Program-made: the position numbers and the translations under genes | Notes under the pieces: generated by a model | Told to the model about the DNA's origin: nothing | What the model saw: only the letters and a program-made list of their open reading frames with translations | The model's database searches: none | In this document: in pieces, positions 1 to 10,582 of the stretch | Position numbering within the stretch: position 1 is the first letter of the stretch | How the letters are laid out: every line of letters starts with the position of its first letter | Assembly: GCF_020509005.1 (NCBI RefSeq) | Contig: NC_063020.1 | Coordinates: forward strand, 1,736,001-1,800,000 | Reading direction: 5' to 3' | Length of the DNA: 64,000 nucleotides | DNA from: Fulvia fulva | Taxonomy: Eukaryota > Ascomycota > Dothideomycetes > Mycosphaerellales > Mycosphaerellaceae

Positions 1-605
1 CCGCCCGAAAAATTACATTGGGCTCTACTCCAGCCTGTCACCGGTGCAGGTACCGCCTTGTGCGAAAAAGAGTCGGCTTCGACGTGTGGCCGCTAGAGTC
101 GATTACCTGGGTGATGCTCAGCTGAACAAGGCAAATGGTCGCATTACGACTCCGGAAGGTACTGCTGGGTCGCCCTTCGTGCTTTATACTTGAATGCTAC
201 GGTCACGCGCTTTAAGCGCTTCAATTGTAGGGCATGCGAGTGACATCTTCGTGGGATACGCTTCGCTGGCACCACATATCAGACATGTACCATTACGCTG
301 ACGTCTGGCGTGTGGACTTGCATATACCTGGTGCCCAACGCGAGCCCTTGTGACTTGACTGACGGCCTAGCAGTGTCGCTCGCCCATCAAGAGACCTCGG
401 GCCGTCTTCCCTCTTGTTTCGATGAATCACCTCGTCATTCAGACAATGCTGTGACAGCGACAATGCATAGAAGGTCCACTACGCTACCAGTACACCCCCA
501 CCCACGCCTTCGCCTATTAGCACAGGCACCAGAGCGAGGCCAGCCCACGGTAGAGTCCGTGAAAGATCGAGATCATTCATGTTTCCTCGGCTAACGAACC
601 CACAG
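1..605. other. No supported gene; possible upstream exons of the NLR-like gene
   Basis: The composition is normal, with CpA and TpG present and no sign of RIP. The next gene downstream has no ATG at its first recognisable exon, so its true 5' exon or exons may lie here. A CTAAC branch-like site at about 590-594 followed by an acceptor AG at 604-605 is consistent with an intron ending at 605. I could not find an upstream exon with a convincing start or a family motif. Open frames here, such as one at 310-594, lack recognisable domains. Confidence 0.4.
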
Positions 606-3600
606 GTTGGTGATCACGTCAACACCATGGCTCAAAAAAGCATCGGACTTTGCCGTCTGCATACCAGAAGTGCGTAGGGAGCTCGGAAATGTCAACATAT
701 ATTGCTTCGAGCCATGGCAGAGTGTCGATGACGGGTTTGCCTGGCCATATTTACTGAACTTTGGGAACGAGCTCGCGAACACATTGCTCTTACATCTCAA
801 GGCTAGCCAGGTACGTAGGCGTCACTTCGGCGCTGTTCAATGATGCTTCCGTGAATGGTTACATCGACAGCAGCATGGCAATCGATCCGTCGTCCTCATG
901 GCCCACAGCCTGGCGGGGTTCATTCTCAAGCAATGTGTCGTGGTCGCCGATGCCCAAAAAGATAGGTTTCGACTCCTTAGGGAAGCTTTGGCTGGCATTG
1001 TCTTAATGGGCTGCCCCCATGCCACAAAAGAAGCTCGTCGAACGGAACTGTACAACAAGTCGAACGACATTTTGCGATTATCGAATCTCGGACGACGCGT
1101 CAAAGATCGCCTGCAGTACGGGCAAGAGCTGCTGAATACATGCAGAAGATTCGACGATGTGTGCAACGACACCAACATACTCTCACTGCACGAGCAACGA
1201 CCAACAAGAGTTCCGGTGCGCTTAGGGTCATCGGCGCAATATGTAAGTGGAACAAGCATCCTTTAAAGGCGATCCTCTGATCTTGTATAGCTCGTGGGAA
1301 AGCGAATGGCCAAGATAGACTCTGGAAAGCCCGAAGTTTTGACTAGCATTGATTCGGACCATCGAAGCCTACCAAGCCTTGAAGATGATCAGGCTCCCTT
1401 GAAACTGGACGAGATCGCCTTCCGAGAGTTGAAGAGGATACTCAGCATGAGCGGGAGGTCATCATTTGACAACGCTGAACCCGTAATGCCTGGTGTTGTA
1501 ACCCGGACACCTGTCGCGTTGGAACCACTGATCCAAGCTTTCGTGAAGCCTAGGCTTCCCAACCTTCCATTCTTCGAGCTCAATATATCGCGACAGCGTA
1601 CCAAAGATTTCCACGGTCGTGAGGAGGTACTCGAGAAACTGGATACACAACTCCTGTCGGGCCCAAATATGGCCATACTGTACGGCACGGGCGGCTTTGG
1701 CAAATCTGAAGTTGCTTTAGAGTTTGTACATCGCCGTCGCGGTCGCTTCGATGCAATCTTCTGGCTAAAGGCAGACAATCTGTCCAAGATGCGTCAAGAC
1801 TTCGGACGCTTTGCGGCGCAGCTTGGCCTTGAAGATGAGGGTGGAGCCACAGATCCTTTCACCAGCCGCGAAATGATGAAGACCTGGTTGGAAGAACCGA
1901 TCCAGGCTCCAAACAAGAGTGGCAGACAAGTTGCAACATGGCTCGTCGTCTTCGATGGCGCGGACGATCTGAAGGTGTTGAATGAATTCAAGTCGATATA
2001 TGGAAAAGGCGCAATCTTGGTGACTACAAGAGAAGCAGACTCTGTTGAAATTCTCTCGGCCGACATGCCCACGGACTCGGTATCAGCCTCCTTGTTCGCC
2101 ACGAAAATGCATACCTTTGGGCAAGATGAAGCCGTTGATCTGCTCGCCAAGCTTGTGCGTCTCAACATGGATGACGAAGAAGAGCACCAGTCAGCTAGAC
2201 AGATCGCAGGAATATTGAACGGCTTGCCACTTGCCATCAACCAAATGGCAGGTGTTATCAACAGTCAACATCTGACTCTGTCGGAGTTCTGCGAGCGTTA
2301 TCAGGACATCGACACACGAGGACTTCGCCATCACGGTGACTCCGGCCGCCTTGGTAGCCAGAGTATGATCTCTTCTATGCGCATGGCATTACTCAGTCCC
2401 CAAGCTATTGCTCTCCTGAAGATCTTCGTCCTACTGGACCCTGATTGTATACACGAGAACCTTTTCGACAATCTCGCTGACGCAGACATCGTTTTCACGG
2501 GATTTCCAGCAACACAAGCCGAGTTTGTGAAGTCCAGAAACGAGTTACTCCAAGCTGCTCTCGTCCAGCGTAACGGAGCAAGACAGGAGCTATGACTGCA
2601 TCGGATCCTACGAGATACCGTTCAAGGTCAATGTTCATCCGCAGAATTCGATTTGGCTTTACAAACGGCGGCGAATCTGGTTCGAAAGGCTTGGATCCCA
2701 CCGGGAGAAGCCGTCAGGGACAACTTGAAACTATGGGAGCCTTGTGCAGCGTACTTGAAGCACGTCGTACATTTGCAGTACGTATACACTCGATTCACCG
2801 AGAGAAAGGTGCGGCAGCTCACACCCGCTTTCGCCTTTGCTTGGCTCTTGAGCGAGGTCTGCGTGCTGCAACGCAACCTTGGCAACACAGCTGGACTCAA
2901 AAGCACTCTGGACCTTGCTCTGTCCATGTGCGACGAGCCTCCAGGTCTACCGAAGAAGATCACGTTTGATCTTCGGAGTGATATCTATCATAGCCTGGGC
3001 GCGTGGGCGAACGAGACCAATCATCCGGTTGAGTGTCTCGAGTACAACACAAGATACCTAATGATGAGGGCAGGGGCAATCGAGAGGGGTGACGATCCAG
3101 AGGAGCGCACCGCTTCAGCGTACAACCAATTCGGGACTGCACAGATGATGATCAACGAGTACGATGAAGCCGCGAAAGCTTTCGAAAAGTCCATCGAACT
3201 GTACGCGACTCTGCCAGCAGATACTCCTTGTCAAGACTCGCTTCCCAAGGTAAATCTCGCCACTGCGCGATGGTTGATGTGTGACCTGGAAGGTGCCGAG
3301 GTTCTACTTGAACGAGGCATCTTACAACGAGAGGAGGCCTTTGGCTTCATGGACCAAGGATCATTCCGCACTGGCAGGTTCTATCACACTCTTGGCAATG
3401 TCACTGGAGCCAGAACAGACTCGAAGAGAGCAAGATCTGGCACGGTAGGGCGCTGAAGCAATACCAAGCTGTGCTGGGCACCATGCACCACCGCACAGCA
3501 GACGTTCGACATCGAGTGGCACAGCATTACCTTCACACATCGGACCATTTGAATGCTGGAACACTGATCGATCAGGCGCTTACAAGCTGGCGACTTGATG

Positions 3601-3803
3601 CGTCATCTTTCAGACACGAGATCGCCAGGACCACTTGGCTCAAGGCTCGGCAACGAGAAATGGCGGGTAGGCAAGATGAAGCGCGTGCGCTTCGAGAGGA
3701 AGCTGGCATGCTACGACGTGAACTGGTACCCGATGACTACCGTTCATTCGAGGAGCTGGAGGATCTGGACTTCGATAATCTCGTCGCCTTCTGGTCACGT
3801 TGA
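606..3803 (+). pseudogene. Broken NLR-like gene: SesB-type esterase, NB-ARC, TPR
   Basis: Fungal NLR-like proteins sense non-self or stress and signal through an N-terminal effector domain. Here that domain is a SesB-like alpha/beta hydrolase, with nucleophile-elbow motif AHSLAG (901-918) and GCPHAT further on. An intron 811-870 (phase 0) joins HLKASQ to the hydrolase core. A 48-bp intron, 1243-1290, is also phase 0. The NB-ARC follows: P-loop GTGGFGKS at 1684-1707, Walker-B-like LVVFDGADD near 1941-1967, LVTTRE, and GLPLA at 2221-2235. A TPR-rich C-terminus runs to TGA at 3801-3803. Two lesions interrupt it. An in-frame TGA lies at 2593-2595, and the next codons keep the family motif (LHRILRD). 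A frameshift near 3409-3411 moves the TPR frame from 1 to 0 and looks like loss of one base. Family assignment is strong and pseudogene status likely, though two sequencing errors would mimic it. The 5' end is not defined. Confidence 0.82.
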
Positions 3804-4059
3804 GACAGGCGGAAGCAGGCGAGAAGCGCGTGAAGATTTGGATGTGACGATTCTACTGATTGTGATAGTCGAGCCATTAAGCGTAGGCGTTCCGGGTACT
3901 GGCGGGCATTGCAATCCATTCCAAGAATGCCAGAGGAGACCGTTGTCCATTGAAGGGTACAAGGATTGGACCCAATCGAAGAGGACTCAGGCTCGAAGTG
4001 TGTACTTTACTGTACTTTAGATAGTCTGCATATCCTTGGCTGATATGGGGTACAGCACA

Positions 4060-4941
4060 TCAACCAGTGCTTGTTCTGTTCGACAAGACCCTTCGTTCTC
4101 CAAGGTCGTACGCATCTCCTGGTTTCAAAAAGAAGAACCTCTGCGCTGGGCTCGGAATTTGCTTTAGATCCGTCCCCTCTTCTAACCAAAACTTCCCGTC
4201 GTAGATCAAGCAATACATGCTTCCGATGATGTCGGCATGATTCTTGTTGATCACCAGCGCGGTGTCCTCATCACAGCCGGCGCCGAGCAGCTCTGGATAT
4301 GCCTCCAAAATCTGAGACATATCGAACTGCCTATTCCTCACCAGAACATGCTGATCAATCGCAGTGTTCTTGAGGTATCCGAAGCCGACAGTGTGGTCTC
4401 CAATCATGACTTGGTTGTTTGCAGTATCGCCTCGTGCAAGGAAGCTGCCCTGTATGCTGGCACCAGCGCTGGACCCACCGATGACGCCTCCGCTATCCAG
4501 TACGCTCTGGAACGCAGTCTCTGCTTTTGTCCCTACGTATACATCCACAAGCCTCCATTGTGTTCCTCCGCCGAAGAAGACCCCCCTTGCATCTTTCAGT
4601 GGTGCTACAAACTCGTCCGTATCCGCTATCGCTTGATCGTAGGTATGGAGCACTGTTACGTTTGTAGCTCCCCAGCGACGGAACGCTACTGCGGTCGTGA
4701 AGTTGTTGCTATAGGTCTCTTCGCCGCCTGCTGTTGGGATGACCACTATTGGGGCATCAGGACCGCCAGCGAGCTCGATGATCTTCTCGTATATGCTCTC
4801 ACTCTAGAGATTGCCGCCAATGACTACGAGATGGCCGTTCTCGGGACCAATGTAGGTTGTGTTCGTACCGTTCGTCGAGGACAGAGGGTAGGCTAGAGAT
4901 GTAGCTGTGAATGCAGCGCAGAGGAGAGAAGTCAGTAGCAT
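4060..4941 (-). pseudogene. Secreted S51-family peptidase (cyanophycinase-like), in-frame stop
   Basis: Read from ATG 4941 to TGA 4060, the frame is 293 codons plus one internal stop. It starts with a clear signal peptide (MLLTSLLCAAFTATSLA), so the product would be exported. The S51 fold follows: PIVVIPTAGG, then FFGGGTQWRLVDVY, then the nucleophile elbow GGSSAGAS with the catalytic Ser near residue 158. Codon 46 (4806-4804) is TAG inside the first beta-strand/loop (VVIGGNL then stop then SESIYEKI). CAG to TAG is a CpA-to-TpA change on the coding strand, so it fits RIP leaking from the transposon block 2.7 kb away; that cause is inference. The gene converges with the NLR-like gene, 256 bp away. 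S51 members cleave small or Asp-containing peptides or cyanophycin; the fungal substrate is unknown. A Met or GTG start after the stop would lose the signal peptide and first strand. Confidence 0.8.
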
Positions 4942-6208
4942 GGCGTTTCGGATGGCTAGGACCTATGTAGACATCTCTCTGTCGAGCCATAGCGCTCTTA
5001 TAGTGAGCACTTGATCTTCTACCCACCGATACTGCTATCACGACATTGCGGGTCATGATGCTGCTGGTTGCGATCTTTGCCCGAGGAGGAAGGTAGCATT
5101 ACTACCATGCCTTGGCATTGGCATTTGCCTGCCGTATGATGCATGATACGACAACGAAAATTCGGTCAGTAAAGGTGGATGAGAGAAGATGGACTGCAGA
5201 AGTTGTAGATGCCGAAACATGATGAGTTGCCAAGACCTGTTGTTCCTCCTCACTTTCAATCCTGGAGATTTGTAGCCGCCACGACACCAACACTACATAC
5301 ATGCATGTCACGCTGCTTTCGACCCATTCATGAACCCACAGTACCTCTGACTAGCATCCACGATAACGTCTCTGAGATGCCGTTCACCTGGACTTCACTA
5401 TCTCAAGCTATGCCGGCGGACACTTGCTTCATGGATAGCGGGATCGCCCAACGACCTCGAGGCGGCCTAGAGCATCTTTCTGACTCCATTAGCTACTTGT
5501 CTGCTGAGGGGGACATCCGCTGCTCACGTTCTACCACCGCAATAGCGAAGATCCCGGTTGGCTCGATCATCAAGATCTGAGAGAGTTGTCAAGTCAGGAA
5601 AATCCGAACTCGCCTCGAGCGACTTTGACTGACTAGTTGTTCTCATGTCCTACATGACTTGCCACGACATGGGTGCTCTTGGTAGAGGAGATTGAGGAAG
5701 AGGTGGGATTTGGGGTGGCAGCAGCGTTCACATGCTCAGGTCAGGCTCTATTCCAGCCACTATGAGACTTACATCTAGGACTGTGCTCTCAGTCACCTCT
5801 ACAAATGCCCTATCCGTCTCCGAAGAAACCCTCCAGGCCGTGAATTCGCTTGTCAGCCTTTGGGGGTGCCTGCGCGGATACCTTGGTCCACCTCCACCCA
5901 TGCCCATGTCAAGGAGCTGGTGTAAGCGACCGAATTCGAATACCATCACCTCTCGACCACCGCCAGTTCTCAGACTTTGAGTTGCGTCACGGTGGGAGTT
6001 CTCCCTTCTCCCCTATCGTTCTTGGCTTGGCATAGCTATATAATGGGTCAACACTTTATATCTAGCACATACGGCCACAGATCAGTGAAAATAAGCCATC
6101 CAATCCATTTACTACCTCTCACAACCAGATTGTCGTTTCGATGGCTTCGAAGCCAACATCCGCTAGTCTAGACCCAGAAAAATGCCGTGGCTCAACCACA
6201 GCGACAGA
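4942..6208. other. Intergenic, no gene I can support
   Basis: This is non-RIPped host DNA upstream of the S51 gene (its promoter would be at about 4942-5200) and downstream of the small cysteine-rich gene. Several 60-120-codon frames exist on both strands, for example 5209-5580 (+) and 5728-5949 (-). None shows a recognisable domain, good start context or splice-supported extension. Confidence 0.4.
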
Positions 6209-6583
6209 CTAGAAGCACTGTTCCAAGGCAGTCTGGAGCAGGATCAGACCCAACACGACCCATGTACTCTTGCCAAGATCTTTCCAGCCCATGGCAGAAG
6301 ATGTAGATGTTGGGCCAGCCGGTGCACTCGTCGAGGGACTGGGCGCATCGTTTTTAGTTCCGTTCATGCATAACATACGAGGCGTGTAGTGAACATCCTC
6401 GCCCTCCTGGAGACACATTGAGAATCTGCGCAATTCCAGGATCACTGGGTCGAAGCCAGGGAGACCGGATGGCAGGTCCACATTGCACCAAGAGTAGCAA
6501 TCTGGCCGGAATTGAGCTGAATTATTGGCGCAGCATGTTGCCATCCGCTTCGCGCTGGTGATCCAATCAGCTCGTGATGACAT
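6209..6583 (-). CDS. Hypothetical small cysteine-rich protein with C-terminal hydrophobic anchor
   Basis: A 124-codon frame from ATG 6583 to TAG 6209; it stays open further upstream, so the start is uncertain. The body has paired cysteines (ATCCANN, PDCYSWCN, FSMCL, MLCMNGT). A Ser/Thr/Pro-rich stretch follows (APSPSTSAPAGPTSTSS), then a hydrophobic C-terminus (WVVLGLILLQTAL) that resembles a GPI-attachment signal or single membrane segment. The order of cysteine-rich domain, Ser/Thr spacer and hydrophobic tail is common in fungal cell-surface proteins. I do not recognise the family. No N-terminal signal peptide is visible from this Met; a hydrophobic run (STLLIALP) just upstream, in frame but without a near Met, suggests a missing 5' exon. 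It is the last gene-like frame before the transposon block. Confidence 0.45.
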   Translation of the reverse strand: MSSRADWITSAKRMATCCANNSAQFRPDCYSWCNVDLPSGLPGFDPVILELRRFSMCLQEGEDVHYTPRMLCMNGTKNDAPSPSTSAPAGPTSTSSAMGWKDLGKSTWVVLGLILLQTALEQCF

Positions 6584-7619
6584 AGGGAGAGCTATCAGCA
6601 ATGTGGAGGGAACGCATACCCGCCTGCTACCACGCAGTAAGGCGAGGGAGGCATTGCGGCGTAGCAACTCACTTTGCTTGCGGCGTAGCAGAAGCACAGC
6701 TCGAAATTTGGTAGTTTGGCGCGGCGCCCTGGAGCTTCCTCCTAGTACCAAAATTCGAAAGCGGTGGGAGACTTCTGGCCATGCTCTCGAAAAGCCACCC
6801 CCATGGCCATTCTGCTGGTTGGCCATTGCGCATGTGCTTGATCCGCACAATAGATCCCGAAATTTAGGTGAGATCGGAGGGCTTTTCTTGATATTACGTT
6901 CGATGTCTCACCTCCAAGCCCACGAAGTATGAAGGCGCTAGGTGAATGTCAAATATGAGTGTTTGAATAGCGGCAGCTTGACCTGGCGTGCGTGAGCTGT
7001 GTAGCGCTCCGATTAGGCACTCCGAATGCTCATTGCTTACCTTGGAAGTCTCAAGTTACTGAAAATAGTGCGGCTCGTGGACGGAGCCAACGCCCACTTC
7101 GCGCGCGCGAGTTATGGCACAGCAAAGTCAATTGGAAGTTTGGCCACGCGGAGGAAGAATGCTTCTGTAAGCGCCGCCAAGACAATCAGCACGCAACTCT
7201 GGTAATATCTCTGCGAAGTGTCGAAGCCATTGTGTAAGGCGAAACGACTCTAATCTGTAAGCTGTGCTGTTGCTAGAGCCGGCCTGCTGTGCCCCTGTCC
7301 TGTTCCGAGTGTCGTCAACATGCAGGTTCTGTTAGTTCCCATTATAATTCGTCACGTGTTAAAGGCAACGGCAGCACTAATGATCATTAGTCTTGATGGC
7401 ATACTGGACAGTTGTATGCTATTTGTTACACTGGAAGGAGCAGTCTTGGCAGTAGATACTACTACTTCCTTACGTAACTTAGATAGTTACATCAATCAAG
7501 GATTACACACCATAACAAACTAGTAGCTTCCCTTGGGATACCAGGAGGATTTTTTTCTCCACCAGCTCGTCGCTATACGAGCACTAGGTCAGCGAATACC
7601 GCCAGCCACTAGCCGCGGA
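6584..7619. other. Host flank leading to the transposon boundary
   Basis: I see no recognisable gene. The sequence is still rich in CpA/TpG up to about 7600 and then changes abruptly to TpA-rich DNA. A 67-codon frame at 7320-7523 has no recognisable features. A CACGTG palindrome occurs near 7350. I found no terminal repeat or TSD marking the left end of the transposon block. Confidence 0.4.
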
Positions 7620-8323
7620 CGTAAGTAATTGCGCTAGCGTGCACCAATCCAGAGGACCCACTACAGCTAGCGCTACGGCTCTAACCGATCCTCAGGATCC
7701 ACCCTCGCTACAAGCTCGACATCTCTCGCTAACTACGACCTACGTCTATAGGAGACCTACTAGAGCACTCCGCATCCTCTAGTACAGCTTCACCTAGTTT
7801 CTGACCTCTATAGCTCTTGCCTATAGACATTATTGACTGTTGTCGTCACGCGACACATCGCGGAAGTTATAGGTCGCGGGTCGATCGGAAGTCGCTCCTT
7901 AAAGCCCGCGCCCTCCCTTTCACACCTTCTAACTCCCTAACTTCGTATCAACAACATCAACACCTCTAGACACGATACTTATTAGCGACTACGACGTCTA
8001 GTATACACCGTAGAAACTGCCCTTATTGCTATTAACGCGAGCTTAGCGTATTAGCGGCTTACGTCTACCGAGCTACTACTTATATAGTACTACTAGCTAA
8101 CCTCGTCTAAGATCTCCTAAGACCTCCTAGACTTTTACGTACTACTCGCTACGACCCGTAGTACGTCTAGCTAAATCTTGAAACTTACCCGCTTACGTCT
8201 ATAGGAGCTACTTTTAAGATACGATCTTAATAAAACTCTCTTATCTATCTAGACCGGATATACCTAAGGACCTTATTAGTCCTAGGCCTACTAATCGCTT
8301 AACCTAGCGTCTATATAGTATAC
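7620..8323 (+). pseudogene. Element X, 5' portion: RIPped reading frame of unknown family
   Basis: From about 7950 one frame runs to 8323 with only TAG/TAA stops, as expected from Gln and Trp codons hit by RIP. Short readable stretches include VYTVETALIAINASLAY and LLLRYDLNKTLLSI. The frame is cut at 8323 by a chimeric LINE and resumes in phase at 44627. Bases 7620-7950 look like a RIPped leader with no readable motif. I cannot assign the family; a transposon-encoded protein or a captured host gene are both possible. The last 13 bases (8311-8323, ctatatagtatac) are the LINE's target-site duplication, repeated at 44614-44626. Confidence 0.5.
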
Positions 8324-9404
8324 CTAGGTCGACGACGAGAATCACCTATACGTAGTATCGGCTACGAAAATCTTGTCTTACTACGAGAGAGCTAAGTATT
8401 CTTACGCTAGAGCGTCGTAGGCGCAACGGGCGCGTAATATAGACGAAGCCGCGGCGAATAGGGGACTACTAGCAAAACGGGTATAAAAACTATCCGACGA
8501 GCGTATACTCGTGTCGGGAGCGAGTCCCTCTTCTTTCTACGTATAAGAAGGGCGCGGAACCGTAGCCTATACGCTCGATAGGACACCTCTAGTATAAGTA
8601 TAGAATTTTTATCTCCGGAGACCGTAAACCGAGCGGGCTAAGCGACGAATATTAGACGAGCGGACTATAGAATAACAACTAAGCGGACTATACGACGGCG
8701 TCGAGCGGACTACGAAACAATCTAGTATTTACTAGCGGGTAATACGGTAGGTAGGTAGATACGCGACGAAGCCTATAAGGGCCTATTAAGCACCCGGTAT
8801 AGGAACGAGGGTTTTGCCTAAGGTACTACCTATTCCGCTATATAACGTACCTAGTCTAATATAGTAGATTACGACGAGGAAAAGACGATAGCCTAAGTAA
8901 GGAAAAGATAGCTATTAGGACGGGGAAAAGACGTATAATATAAGTAGATTAGTTCTATAATCGGGGAGGATCGAGGGTAGGGTAATAAGGAAGTTTATAT
9001 TAGTTAGTAGGTAGAAACGTAAGAAGTACGCTACCCGGCGTAGTATATGCCCCGAGTAAACCTACGAGGTATAGACGGCCGCTTTCTAGAGATAGGCTAC
9101 GGTAACGCGAAGGGCGTCAAAACCTAGGGCGTAGTATATACTAGTAGCGACGGCTAATACTGTCTATATAGCCCGATAGGACGGATATATATATCGGTTA
9201 ATAGAGAGTACTAAAGGGCTTAGGCCTATAGAGGTAGATATTAGCTTAAGGAGTAAATAGGGAGGGAGGGCGTAGAGGGAAGCTTTTGCTCCGGGCTAAC
9301 CTCTCGAAACGAGGCTATATAGTAGTACTAGATAAATAGGAAAGCGCGGTTAAGACTTATTACCTTATCTCGTAGCTAGCTTACTAAATACGATTCCTTC
9401 CTTA
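8324..9404 (+). mobile_element. Chimeric-LINE 5' module, copy 1 (WEIRD/MINE-like)
   Basis: This 1.08-kb segment recurs at 45722 and 52653. All copies begin at ggtcgacgacgaga and end at ccttcctta/g, then switch to unrelated LINE bodies. Here the body is the LINE-C reverse transcriptase, joined at about 9404 with short microhomology (ccttac). The module carries a long frame broken only by TAG/TAA, and its C-terminal part reads in clean stretches (GRFLEIGYGNAKGVKT; EGSFCSGLTSRNEATR). I recognise no domain. It could be a 5' unit captured by LINE transcripts through template switching. The alternative, that it is simply the normal LINE 5' end, fits poorly because three different bodies start at the same module edge. 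Confidence 0.75.
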
Positions 9405-9651
9405 CCTCGATATCGTAGGAGCCTTCGATAACATCTTATACTAAAGGCTAATATATATCCTATAATAGAAAGGTATTCCCTAGTAGGTAACGAAGTTCGT
9501 CTACTCCTTTCTCTAGGAACGGACGATGTACCTAGTCCTAGGGAGGTATACGTCCGACCCGGTAAAGGTAGAGGCTAGAATACCTTAGGGATCTACTCTC
9601 TCCTCTATCCTACTTCTAATATTTATGTCTGATCTAATCCCCCTACTTACC
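9405..9651 (+). mobile_element. LINE-C reverse transcriptase fragment, 5' part
   Basis: It starts inside the RT domain (LDIVGAFDNV) and matches LINE-C1 at 30594-30830. It ends at 9651, where Gypsy G1 inserted; the rest of this LINE copy resumes at 43099. The G1 TSD ttacc lies at 9647-9651 and 43094-43098. RIP stops are frequent. Confidence 0.85.
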
Positions 9652-9845
9652 TATTACGGCCGCTCTATAAGTAAATGATTAGTAAAGGGGCACGTGACCT
9701 TAGATTACGTAACGCTCGGCCTAAAGCCGACCCGTAATACCTTAGCCCTTAAGTATAGGCCTCGACCTTAGAACCTACTTCTCTCTTTAGCTATCGACTT
9801 TATTAATACTATACCCCTACACTCTCGTACTATAGTCTCGTAACA
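9652..9845 (+). repeat. G1 5' LTR
   Basis: It is 194 bp, the same length as the 3' LTR at 42900-43093, and differs mainly by C/T and G/A changes. It carries a CACGTG site near 9690. It ends in cgtaaca, followed by a leader starting cttcgatagc, which also follows the related LTR at 44737. Confidence 0.88.
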
Positions 9846-10058
9846 CTTCGATAGCTTATTAATAAGGACGCTACTATATTTAGCGCCGCTTAGCTTAAAA
9901 ATCGCGATAACGCAACTCCTCGAAATCCCCGACTCGTACTTAGATAGAAGGTAGCGTAGTACTCTCTCTCTCTCCCTCCTAGTAAAGACGCTAGAAGGGC
10001 GTACTATACTTATAGTATAGCGAGACCGTAGGGTACCGGCCTTAGCGGCGGCGCGAAT

Positions 10059-10577
10059 TGTTAGGGCGAGAGCCTGGCCTATAAGATATAAGGGTGAAAG
10101 CGAGAATGTAGGTACGAAGTGTAGATACAAAGGGTATAGTATAATTGCTACACAAAACGAAAGACGAAGAAAGCAAGAGAGGCCTAGGGAAGGCTAGATA
10201 TTTATACGCGACCCTCGCGAGTTCGTGTCCCCGTATTAATAGGGCTAACCCGTGCGAAGCCGCGCTTAGTAGCTTTGCTTAAAACCTTATTCTAACCTGC
10301 CCTACGTTCCGAGTCTTCTACGTGCTTCTTCTAGGGTTCAGCGTAGTCGCGGGTGCTCGCGGGAGTGCCGTAAGTCATATAGTCACGAGCCGAAGTGAAT
10401 CTGTTAAGGTTTAGTAGAGGGATGAATTTGGAGGGCTAGGTCCCGTAGTAAATGTTACGGGGTATATAATTCTTAGCGCTTATACACTAAGCTAGACTAT
10501 TACTTCTTAACGACTTCTAAGCACTCTAAGGCTCTTCTGTCCCCACCTTCTGTACACTCTATAGGGAGACTATAATA
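10059..10577 (-). repeat. Solo LTR of Gypsy G2
   Basis: This 519-bp sequence is the reverse complement of the 520-bp LTRs at 56496 and 62267. It is flanked by a 5-bp TSD, cgaat, at 10054-10058 and 10578-10582. No internal G2 sequence remains, so it is a solo LTR from recombination between two LTRs. It sits in the leader of G1, whose related copy G1b is uninterrupted at the matching place (about 45155). Confidence 0.88.
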
Positions 10578-10582
10578 CGAAT

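Noticed and set aside
310..594. 94-residue frame as first exon of the NLR-like gene
   Set aside because: It has no family motif, and joining it to 606 with the obvious splice sites does not keep an open frame.
2571..2615. A 45-bp intron removing the TGA in the NLR-like gene
   Set aside because: Family motifs read continuously across the site in one frame, so the stop is better explained as a mutation.
4750..4875. An intron removing the TAG in the S51 gene
   Set aside because: The best GT..AG candidate is 65 bp, shifts the frame and would delete the conserved first strand VVIGG.
9768..10130. 120-residue minus-strand frame
   Set aside because: It crosses the G1 LTR/leader and the solo LTR, two independent elements.
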